Notes: generated by a model from the sequence alone, not told the origin. Shown: positions 26,987 to 36,496, counted from the first letter of the stretch. The stretch is DNA of 64,000 nucleotides from CALKXV01 sp964632495 (GCA_964632495.1 CAZWDS010000002.1:62001-126000); one strand, 5' to 3'. Program-made: numbers and translations.

Positions 26987-27244
26987 TCAGAAGGGCGCGG
27001 GTTTTTTTAGTGTCATTATATGCGCCCGTACGTCCAGATCCGAGCCATCGGCGTAGGCGCGGGGCAAATAGTCTTTGACCAGCCGCATGCCTGCTTCGAC
27101 GGTCTTCTCGTAAGGGTTCGGGTCCACATCGGCAAAGTTCGCGCGGCCCAATCCGGCGGCTGCGCAGGCCTCGGCGATACCGGCGATGTGGCCTGCGCCA
27201 AAATGAAGGGATGTTGATGTTGGATAGGACCAGTTTGGGGTATC
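26987..27244 (-). pseudogene. Iron-containing alcohol dehydrogenase remnant
   Basis: Immediately after the TAG of the molybdenum hydroxylase gene, the same frame stays open for about 85 codons to a TGA at 26987. It begins like the N-terminus of Fe-dependent alcohol dehydrogenases (NWSYPTSTSLHFGAGHIAG, EACAAAGLGR). It then jumps to what resembles an internal region of that family (YEKTVEAGMRLVKDYLPRAY, ADGSDLDVRAHIM) before ending in unrelated residues. Most of the expected ~380 residues and the metal ligands are gone, and there is no in-frame ATG at the front. I read this as a deletion-scarred pseudogene. Confidence 0.6.
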
Positions 27245-29356
27245 CTAGCCATAAGCCGCGTCTTTGATCGCAGACGGTGTGAAGGGCAGTCGGGTCAGGC
27301 GAAGTCCAACGGCGTCGAAAATCGCATTTCCAATCGCACCCAGCGTCGGGCCAGGGGAAGCCTCGCCCGCCCCTAGGGCTTTTTCCTCAGGGTGATCAAG
27401 AAGAGTGACCGCGATATCAGGGATGTTGTCAAAGCGAATGACAGGGTAGCTGTCCCAGCCCGTAGTCAGGATACCGTCACGGTCCCATTTCACTTCTTCG
27501 TACAAGGCCCAGCTGGCCGCCTGTACAAAGCCGCCCTCAAGCTGTGCAGATAGCCCTTCGGCATCGATGATCCGCCCCGCGTCCGCGACAATATGGGCGC
27601 GCTGCAGCCGGACTTCGGCGGCGTCGGTCACGTCAAGTTCCACCGCAACGGCCACACGGGTCATCTGATTTTTGTATTGGCCATAACCGATGCCCAGACC
27701 CGTTTCGTCTGCCCGGTCTGGCCATTGCGATATCTGGTCCCGCAGGGTTTGCAGCACGGCAGAGGCGCGTGGGTCTTTGAGATGAGACAAGCGAAATTCA
27801 ACGGAATCAATGCCTGCGTCCCGGGCCAGATCATCCATCGAACTTTCGATCGCATAGACGTTGACCGCGGCCCCAAGGCAGCGCATGGCCGAGGTGCGAT
27901 GCGGCAGATCGGGCACGAGGTTTTTGATCAAGCGCTTTTCGCCAAAGGTGTACGCCGGGTCCAGGTTTCGGTGCATACCTGCGTGGGCACCCATGTTTGG
28001 TTTCGCAATGGCTGGGTCGATTGGGGTCGCGCGAAAACGGTTGGCCAAAAGCTTGCCCGGCCCCGCGCGTCCCGGTCCGGCCCTTGGTCGTCCGCCGTGC
28101 GTGTCGCTGAAAACCTCGGCTGAAAAGGCGGTGATTGTGTCATCGACATTGGTGACAGCAACATCAACCGCCATGGCCGAGGCGAAAGGTTCCCACTTGT
28201 GTTCGTCTTCGCGGGTCCACTTCAACAGGATCGGTCGACCTGGCAATGCCATGGCCACAAGGGCGGCCTCAAAAGTGGCGTCGTCGGCCCCGGTGTGACC
28301 ATAGCAGCCAGAACCGGGCACGTGTTCGATGAGAACATCTTCGGGATTTAATTCCAGACTGTCTGCAATGCTTTCACGAAGCACATAGATCCCCTGACTT
28401 TGGCTGTGCAAGGTCAGGGAACCGTCAGACCATTGGGCAAGGGCGGCAGAAGGCGCGAGTGACGCGTGAAGCGTGTAAGGGCGTTCATACCGGGCGGTAT
28501 GGTTGGGGTTGGCCAGCGGTTCGGGGATCGGGCCTTCGATAGGGGCCGCGTTCGGAGCATGAAACCGCGCCGCTTGCGATCCGTTCAGACAGGCGAAGAT
28601 ATCATCTTCGGGCAGACATTCGCCCAGGTTCCATTCGCACGCAGACGCAAGCTTTTCGGCCTGATCAACGACGGGCCATTCCTGCGGCCCGGCGACGGCA
28701 AGGAAGCTGCCGTCTTCGATCAGATGCAAGCCCTTTTCGCTGAGGCGGGCGCGGGCCGCTTCAGGAATGGACGTGAGCCGTGCATTCACATGGGGCGGGC
28801 GGACGACGCGTGCGTGCCACATGCCCGGAACGTCGAGGTCATGAATGAAGGTGTATGAGCCGCGTACCATATCAGCGATCCCGCGCATTTCCGGTTGCGG
28901 CCGTGTGCCATCGGGCCGCGCGATCGGTTTAGCCTCTGGATCCACAAGGTCGTCACGGTCCAGAGCCTCCAGAATGTCCACGACAGGAACGCGATGGTTG
29001 GTGCCGGGCAGATGGAAATCGCCCGCGTCCAAGTTCCAATCTTCTGGTGCGCCCCCAAACCGAGACGCCAGGACCTTGCCAAGCTTCAGCCGGATCGTGG
29101 AAGCGGCACTTTGCACGGCTTTGCCCGACTGTTCGATGGAATTGCTGCCCGACGTCATCCCTTCGTCCGGGGCCTCGCCGGTGCGCACCGGAGCGATATC
29201 AATCTTATCGTAGGGCACGCCAAGTTCTTCATGGGCAATCTGGATCAAAGCGGTCGAGATGCGTTGGCCAATATCGACCTTGCCAGTATGGATCACAAGA
29301 CGCCCGTCGCCCGCTGTGATCCAATCGGCAATCCGGGGATAGTTGGCAAGGCTCAT
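27245..29356 (-). CDS. Molybdenum hydroxylase large subunit (xanthine dehydrogenase family, IorB/NicB-like)
   Basis: 703 aa. This is the Mo-molybdopterin subunit of a two-subunit aldehyde/N-heterocycle oxidoreductase. Family marks are DGRLVIHTGKVDIGQRIS, EGMTSGSNSIEQSGKAV, GSGCYGHTGADDATF and the catalytic Glu loop LGAGEASPGPTLGAIGNAI near the C-terminus. The start overlaps the small-subunit stop (ATGA at 29356). The longer frame would add 19 residues inside the small subunit. With no FAD subunit in the operon, electrons probably go to a cytochrome. Substrate unknown; relatives oxidise nicotinate, isoquinoline or aldehydes. Confidence 0.87.
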   Translation of the reverse strand: MSLANYPRIADWITAGDGRLVIHTGKVDIGQRISTALIQIAHEELGVPYDKIDIAPVRTGEAPDEGMTSGSNSIEQSGKAVQSAASTIRLKLGKVLASRFGGAPEDWNLDAGDFHLPGTNHRVPVVDILEALDRDDLVDPEAKPIARPDGTRPQPEMRGIADMVRGSYTFIHDLDVPGMWHARVVRPPHVNARLTSIPEAARARLSEKGLHLIEDGSFLAVAGPQEWPVVDQAEKLASACEWNLGECLPEDDIFACLNGSQAARFHAPNAAPIEGPIPEPLANPNHTARYERPYTLHASLAPSAALAQWSDGSLTLHSQSQGIYVLRESIADSLELNPEDVLIEHVPGSGCYGHTGADDATFEAALVAMALPGRPILLKWTREDEHKWEPFASAMAVDVAVTNVDDTITAFSAEVFSDTHGGRPRAGPGRAGPGKLLANRFRATPIDPAIAKPNMGAHAGMHRNLDPAYTFGEKRLIKNLVPDLPHRTSAMRCLGAAVNVYAIESSMDDLARDAGIDSVEFRLSHLKDPRASAVLQTLRDQISQWPDRADETGLGIGYGQYKNQMTRVAVAVELDVTDAAEVRLQRAHIVADAGRIIDAEGLSAQLEGGFVQAASWALYEEVKWDRDGILTTGWDSYPVIRFDNIPDIAVTLLDHPEEKALGAGEASPGPTLGAIGNAIFDAVGLRLTRLPFTPSAIKDAAYG

Positions 29357-29808
29357 GATTTCGCGGCCTCTTCGACAGCCCGCAGCACGCGCGGATGCGA
29401 TCCACACCGGCAAAGGTGCGGGGTAAGGGCGTCGGTTATCTGAGTTCGGTCTGGCTTTGGGTTGCTATCGAGAAGCGCTGTAGTGGCGACCACCAAGCCC
29501 GCGGTGCAATAGCCGCATTGAGCGGCAGATTGAGCTTTGAACGCCGCTTGGACAAGGCGACCGGTATCGCTGGCTTCGATGCCTTCGATGGTGGTGACCG
29601 ACTTGCCTTCAAAGGCTGAAACTGGCGAAACACACGACAGCACGGCAGCGCCATCCACAAGCACCGCACAAGCGCCACATTGTTCAAGGCCGCAGCCCAG
29701 CTTCGTTCCTTTCAGCTTCAACTCGTCACGCAAAACAAAGACCAGTGGCGTGTCAGGATCGCAGGTTATCTGGTGGTCATTGCCGTTTATATTGAGCGTC
29801 AGTGTCAC
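29353..29808 (-). CDS. 2Fe-2S small subunit of the molybdenum hydroxylase (IorA-like)
   Basis: 151 aa from a GTG at 29808. The plant-type cluster ligands are C39, C44, C47 and C59 (CGLEQCGACAVLVDG). The second, helical cluster has C98, C101, C133 and C135 (CGYC, CRC). The GTG overlaps the osmC stop (GTGA), which favours it over an 86-residue extension of Arg-rich, non-coding character. It transfers electrons from the Mo centre of the partner subunit. Confidence 0.9.
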   Translation of the reverse strand: MTLTLNINGNDHQITCDPDTPLVFVLRDELKLKGTKLGCGLEQCGACAVLVDGAAVLSCVSPVSAFEGKSVTTIEGIEASDTGRLVQAAFKAQSAAQCGYCTAGLVVATTALLDSNPKPDRTQITDALTPHLCRCGSHPRVLRAVEEAAKS

Positions 29809-30284
29809 GTCGGAACGCGCTCCCAGCGGATTTCGACGTCGACGTCTGCGGATTTGAACAGGTTCATCACGGGGCAGCGATATTCGACGTTCTTGATCAG
29901 CCTCTGGAAGCGCTCTTCGGTTTCGTCGGTATGAACGCGGATGCGCAGCTTGACCCAGTTGAAATAGGGACGCACGCCCTGAACGCCACGGCTGCCACGC
30001 TGATCTACTTCGCCGTCGCCTTCCATGTCGACGCCGGTGTATTTGAAACTCATCGCCTCGGCGCAACGATTGATGATGACGCCTTCGCAGCCCAGAAGGG
30101 ACGAGAGGGTCATCTCAAGCGGCGTGGGACCGGTGTTGGTTCCTTTCTCGTCCGTCACGACGATATGATCGCGCACCATCATAACAGTGCGGGTCGAGCC
30201 TTCGTTGCGTGCGCTGACACGGCGGATGCCAAGGGCCTTTTTGTTGGGGTCGATGGTAGGTTCCAGCAGATCAGTGTCGGTCAT
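29805..30284 (-). CDS. OsmC family protein
   Basis: 159 aa. The OsmC/Ohr fold is shown by its two redox cysteines, C66 (SSLLGCEGV) and C137 (VEYRCPV), and by TGPTPLEMTLSSLLG. Classical Ohr/OsmC proteins reduce organic peroxides. The YcfA/YhfA-like members found in catabolic operons have unclear roles, and this one lies inside an oxidative degradation operon with overlaps at both ends. A detoxifying or accessory role is likely; the reaction is not predictable. Confidence 0.88.
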   Translation of the reverse strand: MTDTDLLEPTIDPNKKALGIRRVSARNEGSTRTVMMVRDHIVVTDEKGTNTGPTPLEMTLSSLLGCEGVIINRCAEAMSFKYTGVDMEGDGEVDQRGSRGVQGVRPYFNWVKLRIRVHTDETEERFQRLIKNVEYRCPVMNLFKSADVDVEIRWERVPT

Positions 30285-31540
30285 AGGGTCATCTCCAGAA
30301 TGTCGAGGCCGTCGTTGCGGTCGAGCAGGTAAATCAGGCCGTTGTCATCAACGTCCACATCATTGGATTGCGCCGGGCCGCCTAGGCCCGGCTTGGGGAT
30401 ATAATGTGCCACTTCTTGCGGCAGGTGCGGGTCGGCCAAGTCAAGCACGCGCAGCCCGCCTGCGAACCAAGTTGCATAGACCAGCGTGCTGTCCAGTTTT
30501 TCGCGGAACTGATGGCCGCCGAACCGCACGCCGGGCTGGCCCACCCAAGGGCTGGCACGTTCGGTCAGATCCCAAGCGGCAACCGGGACCATATTGCCAA
30601 GGTCCGTCACGTCCATAATCCAAATGAACCCATGCAACCGGCCCGGCACATGAGCGTGCTCTTCGTCGATGGCCACCGCATACCGTCGCCCGTCGATCAG
30701 GTTTTCAAGCGGCATGACCGTATGGGTCGGTTCGGGAATGGCGGGCGGGAAGGCGTAAGAGCCGATCACCTTCGGCGCCGTCATGTCGCGGGCATCCAAC
30801 ACGCGATATCCGGCGTGCCAGACCGCCGCCCACAATTCGTCGCCACACCGCATGGCATGGTGCAACCTGACGCCATAGCCGTCCCACGTCGGTGTCTCAC
30901 CGCCCGCGAGGTGTTGGCCCGGCATGTGCCAGCGCGACACCTCGACCGGATTTGCCGGATCAGCGATGTCGTAGGTGACAAGGATATTGCCGACATAGCC
31001 TTCCATCTCGGTCGAGATGTAAGCGTATTCTGCATCCATATCGAAACGGTGCACGCCAAACCCGTGGGTCTTGACGTAGGACAACAGCTTGGGCGCGGTT
31101 TTGTCCGAAATGTCCCAGACGCGAAAACCGCCGCCGTCATAGCCGCGCGCCAGCCCTTCTTCCAGGTCGGCGATGTCTGACGGTTCGACCTTCAGTGTCG
31201 CCGCGATCTGGTCGTCCGACAGCCCCTCGGCCCGCAGGCCCGCAAGTTTCTCGCCTTTGCGCAGGAAATGCCGTCGGTCCTGTTCGACGTTGGTAATCAT
31301 GATGTTGCCAACCACGCGCACCTTGTGCGTATGCGAGTATTCGTCTGGTGGTGGCACATGGGCAACCACCTTCGGCGTGCTTGGATCGCGCACATCAATG
31401 ATCGACGTGCCCATGGGCGGCTTCATGTGTCCGACATAGGCATAGCCATCCTGCACCACGACCTGTCCGCCGCCCGGGATATCAAGACGACCCAACCGCC
31501 GGATGTTGCGCGACAGTTCGTAGTCTACTTCAACCTTCAT
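30281..31540 (-). CDS. LVIVD-repeat beta-propeller protein
   Basis: 419 aa from ATG 31540, which overlaps the tctA stop (ATGA). Repeats of the LVIVD type recur about every 40-55 residues (TSIIDVRDPSTPKVVAHV, FRVWDISDKTAPKLLSYV, YRVLDARDMTAPKVIGSY, LRVLDLADPHLPQEVAHY), consistent with a propeller. It has no signal peptide, although most LVIVD proteins are exported, so it may be cytoplasmic or use a non-classical route. The conserved His-rich loops (SHTHKVRV, THTVMPLE, EEHAH) could bind metal. Possible enzyme or scaffold of the catabolic operon. Confidence 0.8.
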   Translation of the reverse strand: MKVEVDYELSRNIRRLGRLDIPGGGQVVVQDGYAYVGHMKPPMGTSIIDVRDPSTPKVVAHVPPPDEYSHTHKVRVVGNIMITNVEQDRRHFLRKGEKLAGLRAEGLSDDQIAATLKVEPSDIADLEEGLARGYDGGGFRVWDISDKTAPKLLSYVKTHGFGVHRFDMDAEYAYISTEMEGYVGNILVTYDIADPANPVEVSRWHMPGQHLAGGETPTWDGYGVRLHHAMRCGDELWAAVWHAGYRVLDARDMTAPKVIGSYAFPPAIPEPTHTVMPLENLIDGRRYAVAIDEEHAHVPGRLHGFIWIMDVTDLGNMVPVAAWDLTERASPWVGQPGVRFGGHQFREKLDSTLVYATWFAGGLRVLDLADPHLPQEVAHYIPKPGLGGPAQSNDVDVDDNGLIYLLDRNDGLDILEMTL

Positions 31541-33045
31541 TGCGTCTGCTCCTTGTTTTGCCCGCGTCGCCAATTCAGGAACACCGGCAGCACCAGCGAA
31601 ACGACCAGAGCCACCCAAAGCACATTGCCGAGGTTCGAGGAAAAGAGCGTTGTAATGTCCCCGTCCGACTTCTTCAGCGCCAAAAGAAAGTACCGTTCCA
31701 GCAATGGTCCAAGAATGATCCCGATCAGAATAGCCGCCACATGATAGCCCGTGCGTCTTGCGATATAGCCCAACACACCGAAGCCAAGGGCAAGGTACAT
31801 GTCGAACATGTATTCGCGCGGAACAAAGCCGCCGACCAGCGTGAACGAGATGATCATCGGTGCCAGATAGATCGTGGGGATCATTGTCACATGGCTCATG
31901 TAACGCGACAGTGGCAGGATGGTGAGGAACATAAGCAAGTAGGCCACCGCCATCGCCATGAACATGCCATAGCCGATCTTGGGTTGGTCTTCGAACAGGG
32001 ATGGGCCAAAGCTGACGCCGTGGAATTGCATCACAACCAGCATAATGGCCGCTGTCGCACCACCCGGAATGCCAAGCACCAAAAGCGGCACAAGCGTGCC
32101 CGAGGTCACGCCGTTGTTCGCACTTTCAGGCGCGATCAGACCTTCTGGATGACCGGTGCCGTAAAGCTCGGGCGTTTTGGACACAGTGCGCGATTGTTGG
32201 TAGGCGACAAAGCTGGCGATCGAGGCACCCGCGCCCGGAATCACGCCGATCACCAGACCAATGATCGACGTCCAGACAATGTGCCACCACCGTGACAGCG
32301 CGGTGCGCACACCTTCAAAAGTGTCGTGCCAGTTGCTTTTGCTCACCTCTTCATTCTGGTTCACGATCACCTTTTTCTCGATGATGATGAAAGCCTCGGA
32401 CACGGCGAACAGCCCGACCAAAGCAGGGATCAGCGGCACGCCGTCATAGAACTCCAGAAACCCGAAGGTTCCGCGCGGTGTGGCATAGACAACGTCCGTG
32501 CCGATCGAGCCGATCATCAGCCCAAGAAATCCCGCAATCAGGCCCTTCAGCATATCCTTCGACGCGATCGAGGCGATCAGTGAAATGCCAAACAGCATCA
32601 CCACGATCATTTCGACCGAGTGCATATAAAACCCGACCCTTGCAAGAAGCGGCATGGTGGCCAGCGCGATGATCGTTGTCAGCAATCCACCAATCGAAGA
32701 CGCCACGAACGAAATAGCCAGCGCCTGCTGGCCTTTCCCCGCCTTGGCCATGGGATAGCCATCCAAAGGCGTCGCCGCCGCTCCGGCCGTGCCGGGGATG
32801 TTGACCAGAATGGCCGGTATGCCGGCCCCCATCCGGGCGGCGCAGTAAAGCGTGACCATGAAGACAAGGCCGGTTTGCAGGTCCATAGCCAGTGTCAGTG
32901 GCATCAGGATGATGATTGTGTTGGCGGCCGAAAACCCAGGGATGCCGCCCACGATCAGCCCCAAAAAGATCGTCGGGATAATGATCCACCAAAAGGAAAT
33001 CGTTTCAAAGAAGACTTCGATCAGGATTGCGCTGGTCTCACCCAT
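31537..33045 (-). CDS. tctA: Tripartite tricarboxylate transporter permease, TctA family
   Basis: 502 aa, about twelve transmembrane helices. The TctA signature segments are present: GGIPGFSAANTIIILMPLT, GIPAILVNIPGTAGAAATPLDGYPMAKAGKG and GVIPGAGASIASFVAYQQSR. It is the large membrane channel of a TTT importer and works with TctB and the periplasmic TctC encoded just upstream. It overlaps tctB by 8 bp and the LVIVD gene by 4 bp. Substrates of TTT systems are carboxylates, including phthalates in some bacteria. Confidence 0.93.
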   Translation of the reverse strand: MGETSAILIEVFFETISFWWIIIPTIFLGLIVGGIPGFSAANTIIILMPLTLAMDLQTGLVFMVTLYCAARMGAGIPAILVNIPGTAGAAATPLDGYPMAKAGKGQQALAISFVASSIGGLLTTIIALATMPLLARVGFYMHSVEMIVVMLFGISLIASIASKDMLKGLIAGFLGLMIGSIGTDVVYATPRGTFGFLEFYDGVPLIPALVGLFAVSEAFIIIEKKVIVNQNEEVSKSNWHDTFEGVRTALSRWWHIVWTSIIGLVIGVIPGAGASIASFVAYQQSRTVSKTPELYGTGHPEGLIAPESANNGVTSGTLVPLLVLGIPGGATAAIMLVVMQFHGVSFGPSLFEDQPKIGYGMFMAMAVAYLLMFLTILPLSRYMSHVTMIPTIYLAPMIISFTLVGGFVPREYMFDMYLALGFGVLGYIARRTGYHVAAILIGIILGPLLERYFLLALKKSDGDITTLFSSNLGNVLWVALVVSLVLPVFLNWRRGQNKEQTQ

Positions 33046-33547
33046 TGGCCAGCACCGCTTTCATGGTGGTCTCGAACCAGCCGCGCGGGAAGCGCGTGTC
33101 AAAGGCCCAGATGAACACCGCCCAACCTCCAAGTGCCATCGTGGCCGAGATCAGGGTGATGAAGATGGGGCGTTTGCCTTTGGCAAGGATCAGCATCGAG
33201 AGGGTCAGGAACAGGAACGTGGTCAGCGTGAACCCAAGTCGTTCGATCAGCAGGCAATACCCCAGAGTCGTGATAAACAGGCCAATCCGTCCAGACGTCC
33301 AGTCATCGCGGCTGAACAAATTGTCAAATCCCAGCGAGGCCTGACCTTGGCGCAGCCACGAAATGCAACGGAAGATGAAGATGGTGCAGACCAGAAGCAA
33401 AACACCACCCACGGCAAAGGCGCTGACCTGCGCGGTCCATGGTGAATTCCAGATCGTGCTGAAGAAGTAGAGTGTGAAGGCAATCGCCAGACCGGGAATA
33501 ATCAATTCCCCGCCCAGCTGACGCCGGGTCTTGTTCGGTTCCATCAT
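33038..33547 (-). CDS. tctB: Tripartite tricarboxylate transporter small membrane subunit, TctB family
   Basis: 169 aa with four hydrophobic helices (for example LIIPGLAIAFTLYFFSTIW and FAVGGVLLLVCTIFIF), as expected for TctB. Start MMEPNKTRRQLGG at 33547 with a purine-rich AGGTGGG just upstream; the longer frame runs into the hairpin at 33575-33604. Coupled to tctA by overlap. Confidence 0.88.
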   Translation of the reverse strand: MMEPNKTRRQLGGELIIPGLAIAFTLYFFSTIWNSPWTAQVSAFAVGGVLLLVCTIFIFRCISWLRQGQASLGFDNLFSRDDWTSGRIGLFITTLGYCLLIERLGFTLTTFLFLTLSMLILAKGKRPIFITLISATMALGGWAVFIWAFDTRFPRGWFETTMKAVLANG

Positions 33548-33574
33548 CCCACCTGCTTGAAGGGGTGTCGTTGA

Positions 33575-33604
33575 GGGAACGGGCAACAAACATCGCCCGT
33601 TCCC
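33575..33604 (-). terminator. Intra-operon hairpin downstream of tctC
   Basis: GGGAACGGGC, a 10-nt loop, then GCCCGTTCCC. It lies between tctC and tctB with no T-run. Such structures commonly protect the 3' end of a binding-protein message, giving more TctC than membrane subunits. Confidence 0.6.
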
Positions 33605-33627
33605 CGCACCGGCTTTAAGCGCCAGTC

Positions 33628-34629
33628 TTAGGCGCCGGTCAGAAGGGCTTGGTACTTAGCACCAAGCTCGAGCATCGCGGTCTTGAACGCCGCGCACTCT
33701 TCAATGCCGCCATAGTTCAGGTACTCGGGCGTTCCTTTTTGGGCGACATAGGCCTCCAGCAAAGCAGGATCGTCAAAGGTGGCCTTAAAGGTCGAGGTCA
33801 GCTTTTCGATCCGATCCGGATGGTCATCGGCGGCCTTTTTGTGGATGCCGAATGCGCGCGAGGACAGCATCTCGGGCAAGTCAGTGCCATAGACGTCGTT
33901 CATGCTGGGCGCGTTGTGCAAACGATCGCCAACGCGGTTTTCGCCAAAGATCAGAAGGGTTTTGACCGCATCACCGGCTGCAATCACCGACCCCGACGTC
34001 AGGACCGAGAAATCAACCTCGCCGGTCACAGCACCTGCCACGGTCTTTTTGCCACCCGAAAGCGGGATCAAGTTGAACTGTGCGCCGGTTTCATCGCCAA
34101 GCGCCAAAAGTCCAATAGAGGCCGGATGCGCCATGCGGCTGGTGCCGACGTTCAGCTTGCGCTTTTTGCCTTCGGCGATGATGTCATCAAGCGTTTGCAG
34201 CTTGCTTTCGGCACCGACAAACAGGCAGCAAGGATCGGTATCGACGCGACCAAAGTAGAAATAGTCATCGACGTTGAAGCTTGGAGCCTGCATGGCCCAA
34301 TTCAAAACCTCAGGGCCCATATTGCCGAAGATCAGGCTATAGGCGTCGGGCTTGTTCTTGCCCATGTAAACCTCGTAACCGACACGGCCCGAAGCGCCGG
34401 GGAAAAACCCGGGTTCAAAGTCAGCACCCAACTTCGTCTTCCAGATGCTTGAAAATGCGCGGAAATTTCGATCAGCGCCGCCGCCTTCAGCGGTCGGGAT
34501 GATCACATTGATGTTGCTTTCAGGATAGTCAGCAGCGCGCGCAATGTTCGGTGCGGCCAGCAGAAGCCCCGAGGCAGCAGCACTTGTGCCAAGGAATTTC
34601 CGACGGCTGAGATGTGATGTCTTGGACAT
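33628..34629 (-). CDS. tctC: Tripartite tricarboxylate transporter substrate-binding protein, TctC family
   Basis: A 333-aa periplasmic solute receptor. A Tat-type signal is evident (SRRKFLG at residues 8-14, then a hydrophobic stretch and ARAA cleavage near residue 33). The mature part has the Bug/TctC layout (SNINVIIPTAEGGGADRNFR; FEPGFFPGASGRVGYEVYMG). It delivers the substrate to TctAB. Located between the dihydroxyphthalate-decarboxylase-like gene and tctB. Confidence 0.9.
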   Translation of the reverse strand: MSKTSHLSRRKFLGTSAAASGLLLAAPNIARAADYPESNINVIIPTAEGGGADRNFRAFSSIWKTKLGADFEPGFFPGASGRVGYEVYMGKNKPDAYSLIFGNMGPEVLNWAMQAPSFNVDDYFYFGRVDTDPCCLFVGAESKLQTLDDIIAEGKKRKLNVGTSRMAHPASIGLLALGDETGAQFNLIPLSGGKKTVAGAVTGEVDFSVLTSGSVIAAGDAVKTLLIFGENRVGDRLHNAPSMNDVYGTDLPEMLSSRAFGIHKKAADDHPDRIEKLTSTFKATFDDPALLEAYVAQKGTPEYLNYGGIEECAAFKTAMLELGAKYQALLTGA

Positions 34630-34742
34630 GGTATCCTCCCTATGTCTTTTCCAGTTCGCGCTTGTGTTCTTTCCGCCCGGTCTGCGCTTGGTCCGGGCGT
34701 TCTTCTTCTACCTTACTCTATGGGCGACGTTTCCCTCATGGC

Positions 34743-35726
34743 TCAGGTCCCAAGGATCGACGGGTGAAACAGCACTTCGGGCTGAACCCGGTCCGCCGCC
34801 AGATATTGATCGACCGAATACCGACAAATCGCGTCGATCTCGGCCCGGTTTGCGGCAAACCCATAGCTCCAATAGTCTGCCCCAAGCGTGGCAATCGTGC
34901 GTTCCATTGACGCCCCAAGCCAGGGCAATGACAGCCGGTTCGCGTTGCCCAGCCAGATCGCGCGCAACCGGTCCAGCGCCATGTCGCGTGCGGTTACAAA
35001 GGCTTCGTAAAGCGCCGTCACCACTTCGGGATGCGCGTCAGCGATGGATTTTCGAATGCCAATCAAGTGCATGATCGGAAAGAACCCGGTCTTCTTGTGA
35101 TAGGCCTGTTCGGCAGATGCGAAGTCTGGGATCAGACGCACAAGGTCCGGGTTGCCGTCCAGAAAGGCTTGCGGCGGTTTCGGTGCCAACAACCCGTCTA
35201 TCTCGCCCCTCAGCAGCATGTCCTGAAGCGTGTCACCCTCGTCAATGGGTTCGACCACCATGCCGTCTGGCAGGTCCAGTTCTAACCGTTCGCGCCTGAC
35301 ACCTGCGTCGAGCGCCCCAGTGCGCCAGTGGATGCTGTCGCACCCGACGCCAAATTCATCCGCCAAAATACCCCGCATCCAAAGCGCTGCCGTCATTTGG
35401 TATTCCGGCACCCCGATACGCCGTCCGGCGAAATCCGAGGGGCTTTTGATGCCAGAGCCTGCGCGGGCAAAAAAACCGCTGTGGCGGAAGGCACGACTGA
35501 CGAAGGCGGGCAGGGCGGTATAGTCCGACCCGCCCCGCGAAAGCTGCAGAACATAGCTGGACACGGACATTTCAGTGATGTCGAACCGGGCCTCTTGGAC
35601 GGCCCAAGGGAAAAGCTTGGACGTTGGATGCACTTCGCAGTTCAGGGTGACACCCGGCACAGCAACACGGCCTTCATGCAGCGCCAAGACGCGGTCATGG
35701 TCCCATGTTCCAAGCGTTAACTCCAC
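34743..35726 (-). CDS. 4,5-dihydroxyphthalate decarboxylase-like / PBP2-fold protein
   Basis: 327 aa with no signal peptide. The opening LTLGTWDHDRVLALHEGRV, the FDITEMSVSSYVLQLSRG segment and GRRIGVPEYQMTAALWMRGIL match the family that includes 4,5-dihydroxyphthalate decarboxylase, a cytoplasmic enzyme built on a periplasmic-binding-protein fold. Family members are often mis-called binding proteins; the lack of an export signal favours an enzyme. Second gene of the catabolic operon, 27 bp after the FAH gene and 113 bp before tctC. Confidence 0.8.
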   Translation of the reverse strand: MELTLGTWDHDRVLALHEGRVAVPGVTLNCEVHPTSKLFPWAVQEARFDITEMSVSSYVLQLSRGGSDYTALPAFVSRAFRHSGFFARAGSGIKSPSDFAGRRIGVPEYQMTAALWMRGILADEFGVGCDSIHWRTGALDAGVRRERLELDLPDGMVVEPIDEGDTLQDMLLRGEIDGLLAPKPPQAFLDGNPDLVRLIPDFASAEQAYHKKTGFFPIMHLIGIRKSIADAHPEVVTALYEAFVTARDMALDRLRAIWLGNANRLSLPWLGASMERTIATLGADYWSYGFAANRAEIDAICRYSVDQYLAADRVQPEVLFHPSILGT

Positions 35727-35753
35727 CGTTGCCCTCCCTGAACCTTTACATCG

Positions 35754-36440
35754 TTAGACGACTTTGACCGTCGCGCTCCCCAATCCTTCGACAGACATCT
35801 GCATCACGTCGCCTTTGACGACAGCGGCCACACCGGACGGGGTGCCGGACATGATCACATCGCCTGCCGCCAGTTCGAAATAGTCCGACAGGTACGAGAT
35901 CATTTCGGGGACTTTCCAGATCATCTGGTTCAGGTCGCCTTCTTGGCGGACCTCGCCATTGACCTTCAGCTCAACACGTCCCTCATCCAAGTGCCCCACG
36001 TCCGAGACCGGATGCAGTGGGCCGCATGGGCCGGAGCGTTCAAAGGCTTTCCCGATTTCCCAAGGCCGCCCCATCTTTTTCTGTTCGCCCTGCAAATCGC
36101 GGCGCGTCATGTCCAAGGACAATCCATAGCCGTAAACATGATCCAGCGCCTGGTCGAGTGGGATGTTGGTGCCGCCCGACTTAAGTGCCACCAGCATTTC
36201 GATCTCGTGATGCACGTCGCTTGAATGCGGCGGATAGGGAAACTCGCCTGACGAATCGAGGTTGTTGGGATTCTTCTGGAAGAAAAACGGCGGCTCCCGA
36301 TCCGGATCGTGGCCCATTTCAACGGCATGGGCGGCATAGTTGCGCCCGATGCAATACACGCGACGCACCGGAAACACGGCGTCTGACCCGGCAATCGGTA
36401 CCACCGCAACGTTGGGTAAATTTATGGCGTAATCGGTCAT
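35754..36440 (-). CDS. Fumarylacetoacetate hydrolase family protein
   Basis: 228 aa from ATG 36440, with AGAGGACC upstream. The FAH-fold active-site pieces are present: CIGRNYAAHAVEMG, the metal-binding HHEIEMLVAL and a C-terminal GDVIMSGTPSGV. Family members hydrolyse C-C bonds of ring-fission diketo acids such as fumarylpyruvate, or act as isomerases or decarboxylases. First gene of the operon and adjacent to the divergent GntR gene, so directly downstream of the control region. Confidence 0.9.
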   Translation of the reverse strand: MTDYAINLPNVAVVPIAGSDAVFPVRRVYCIGRNYAAHAVEMGHDPDREPPFFFQKNPNNLDSSGEFPYPPHSSDVHHEIEMLVALKSGGTNIPLDQALDHVYGYGLSLDMTRRDLQGEQKKMGRPWEIGKAFERSGPCGPLHPVSDVGHLDEGRVELKVNGEVRQEGDLNQMIWKVPEMISYLSDYFELAAGDVIMSGTPSGVAAVVKGDVMQMSVEGLGSATVKVV

Positions 36441-36496
36441 CAGGTCCTCTTTAAAATGCTTAGGTCCAGATCCAGTTAGCGCGAAGACCAATTCAG

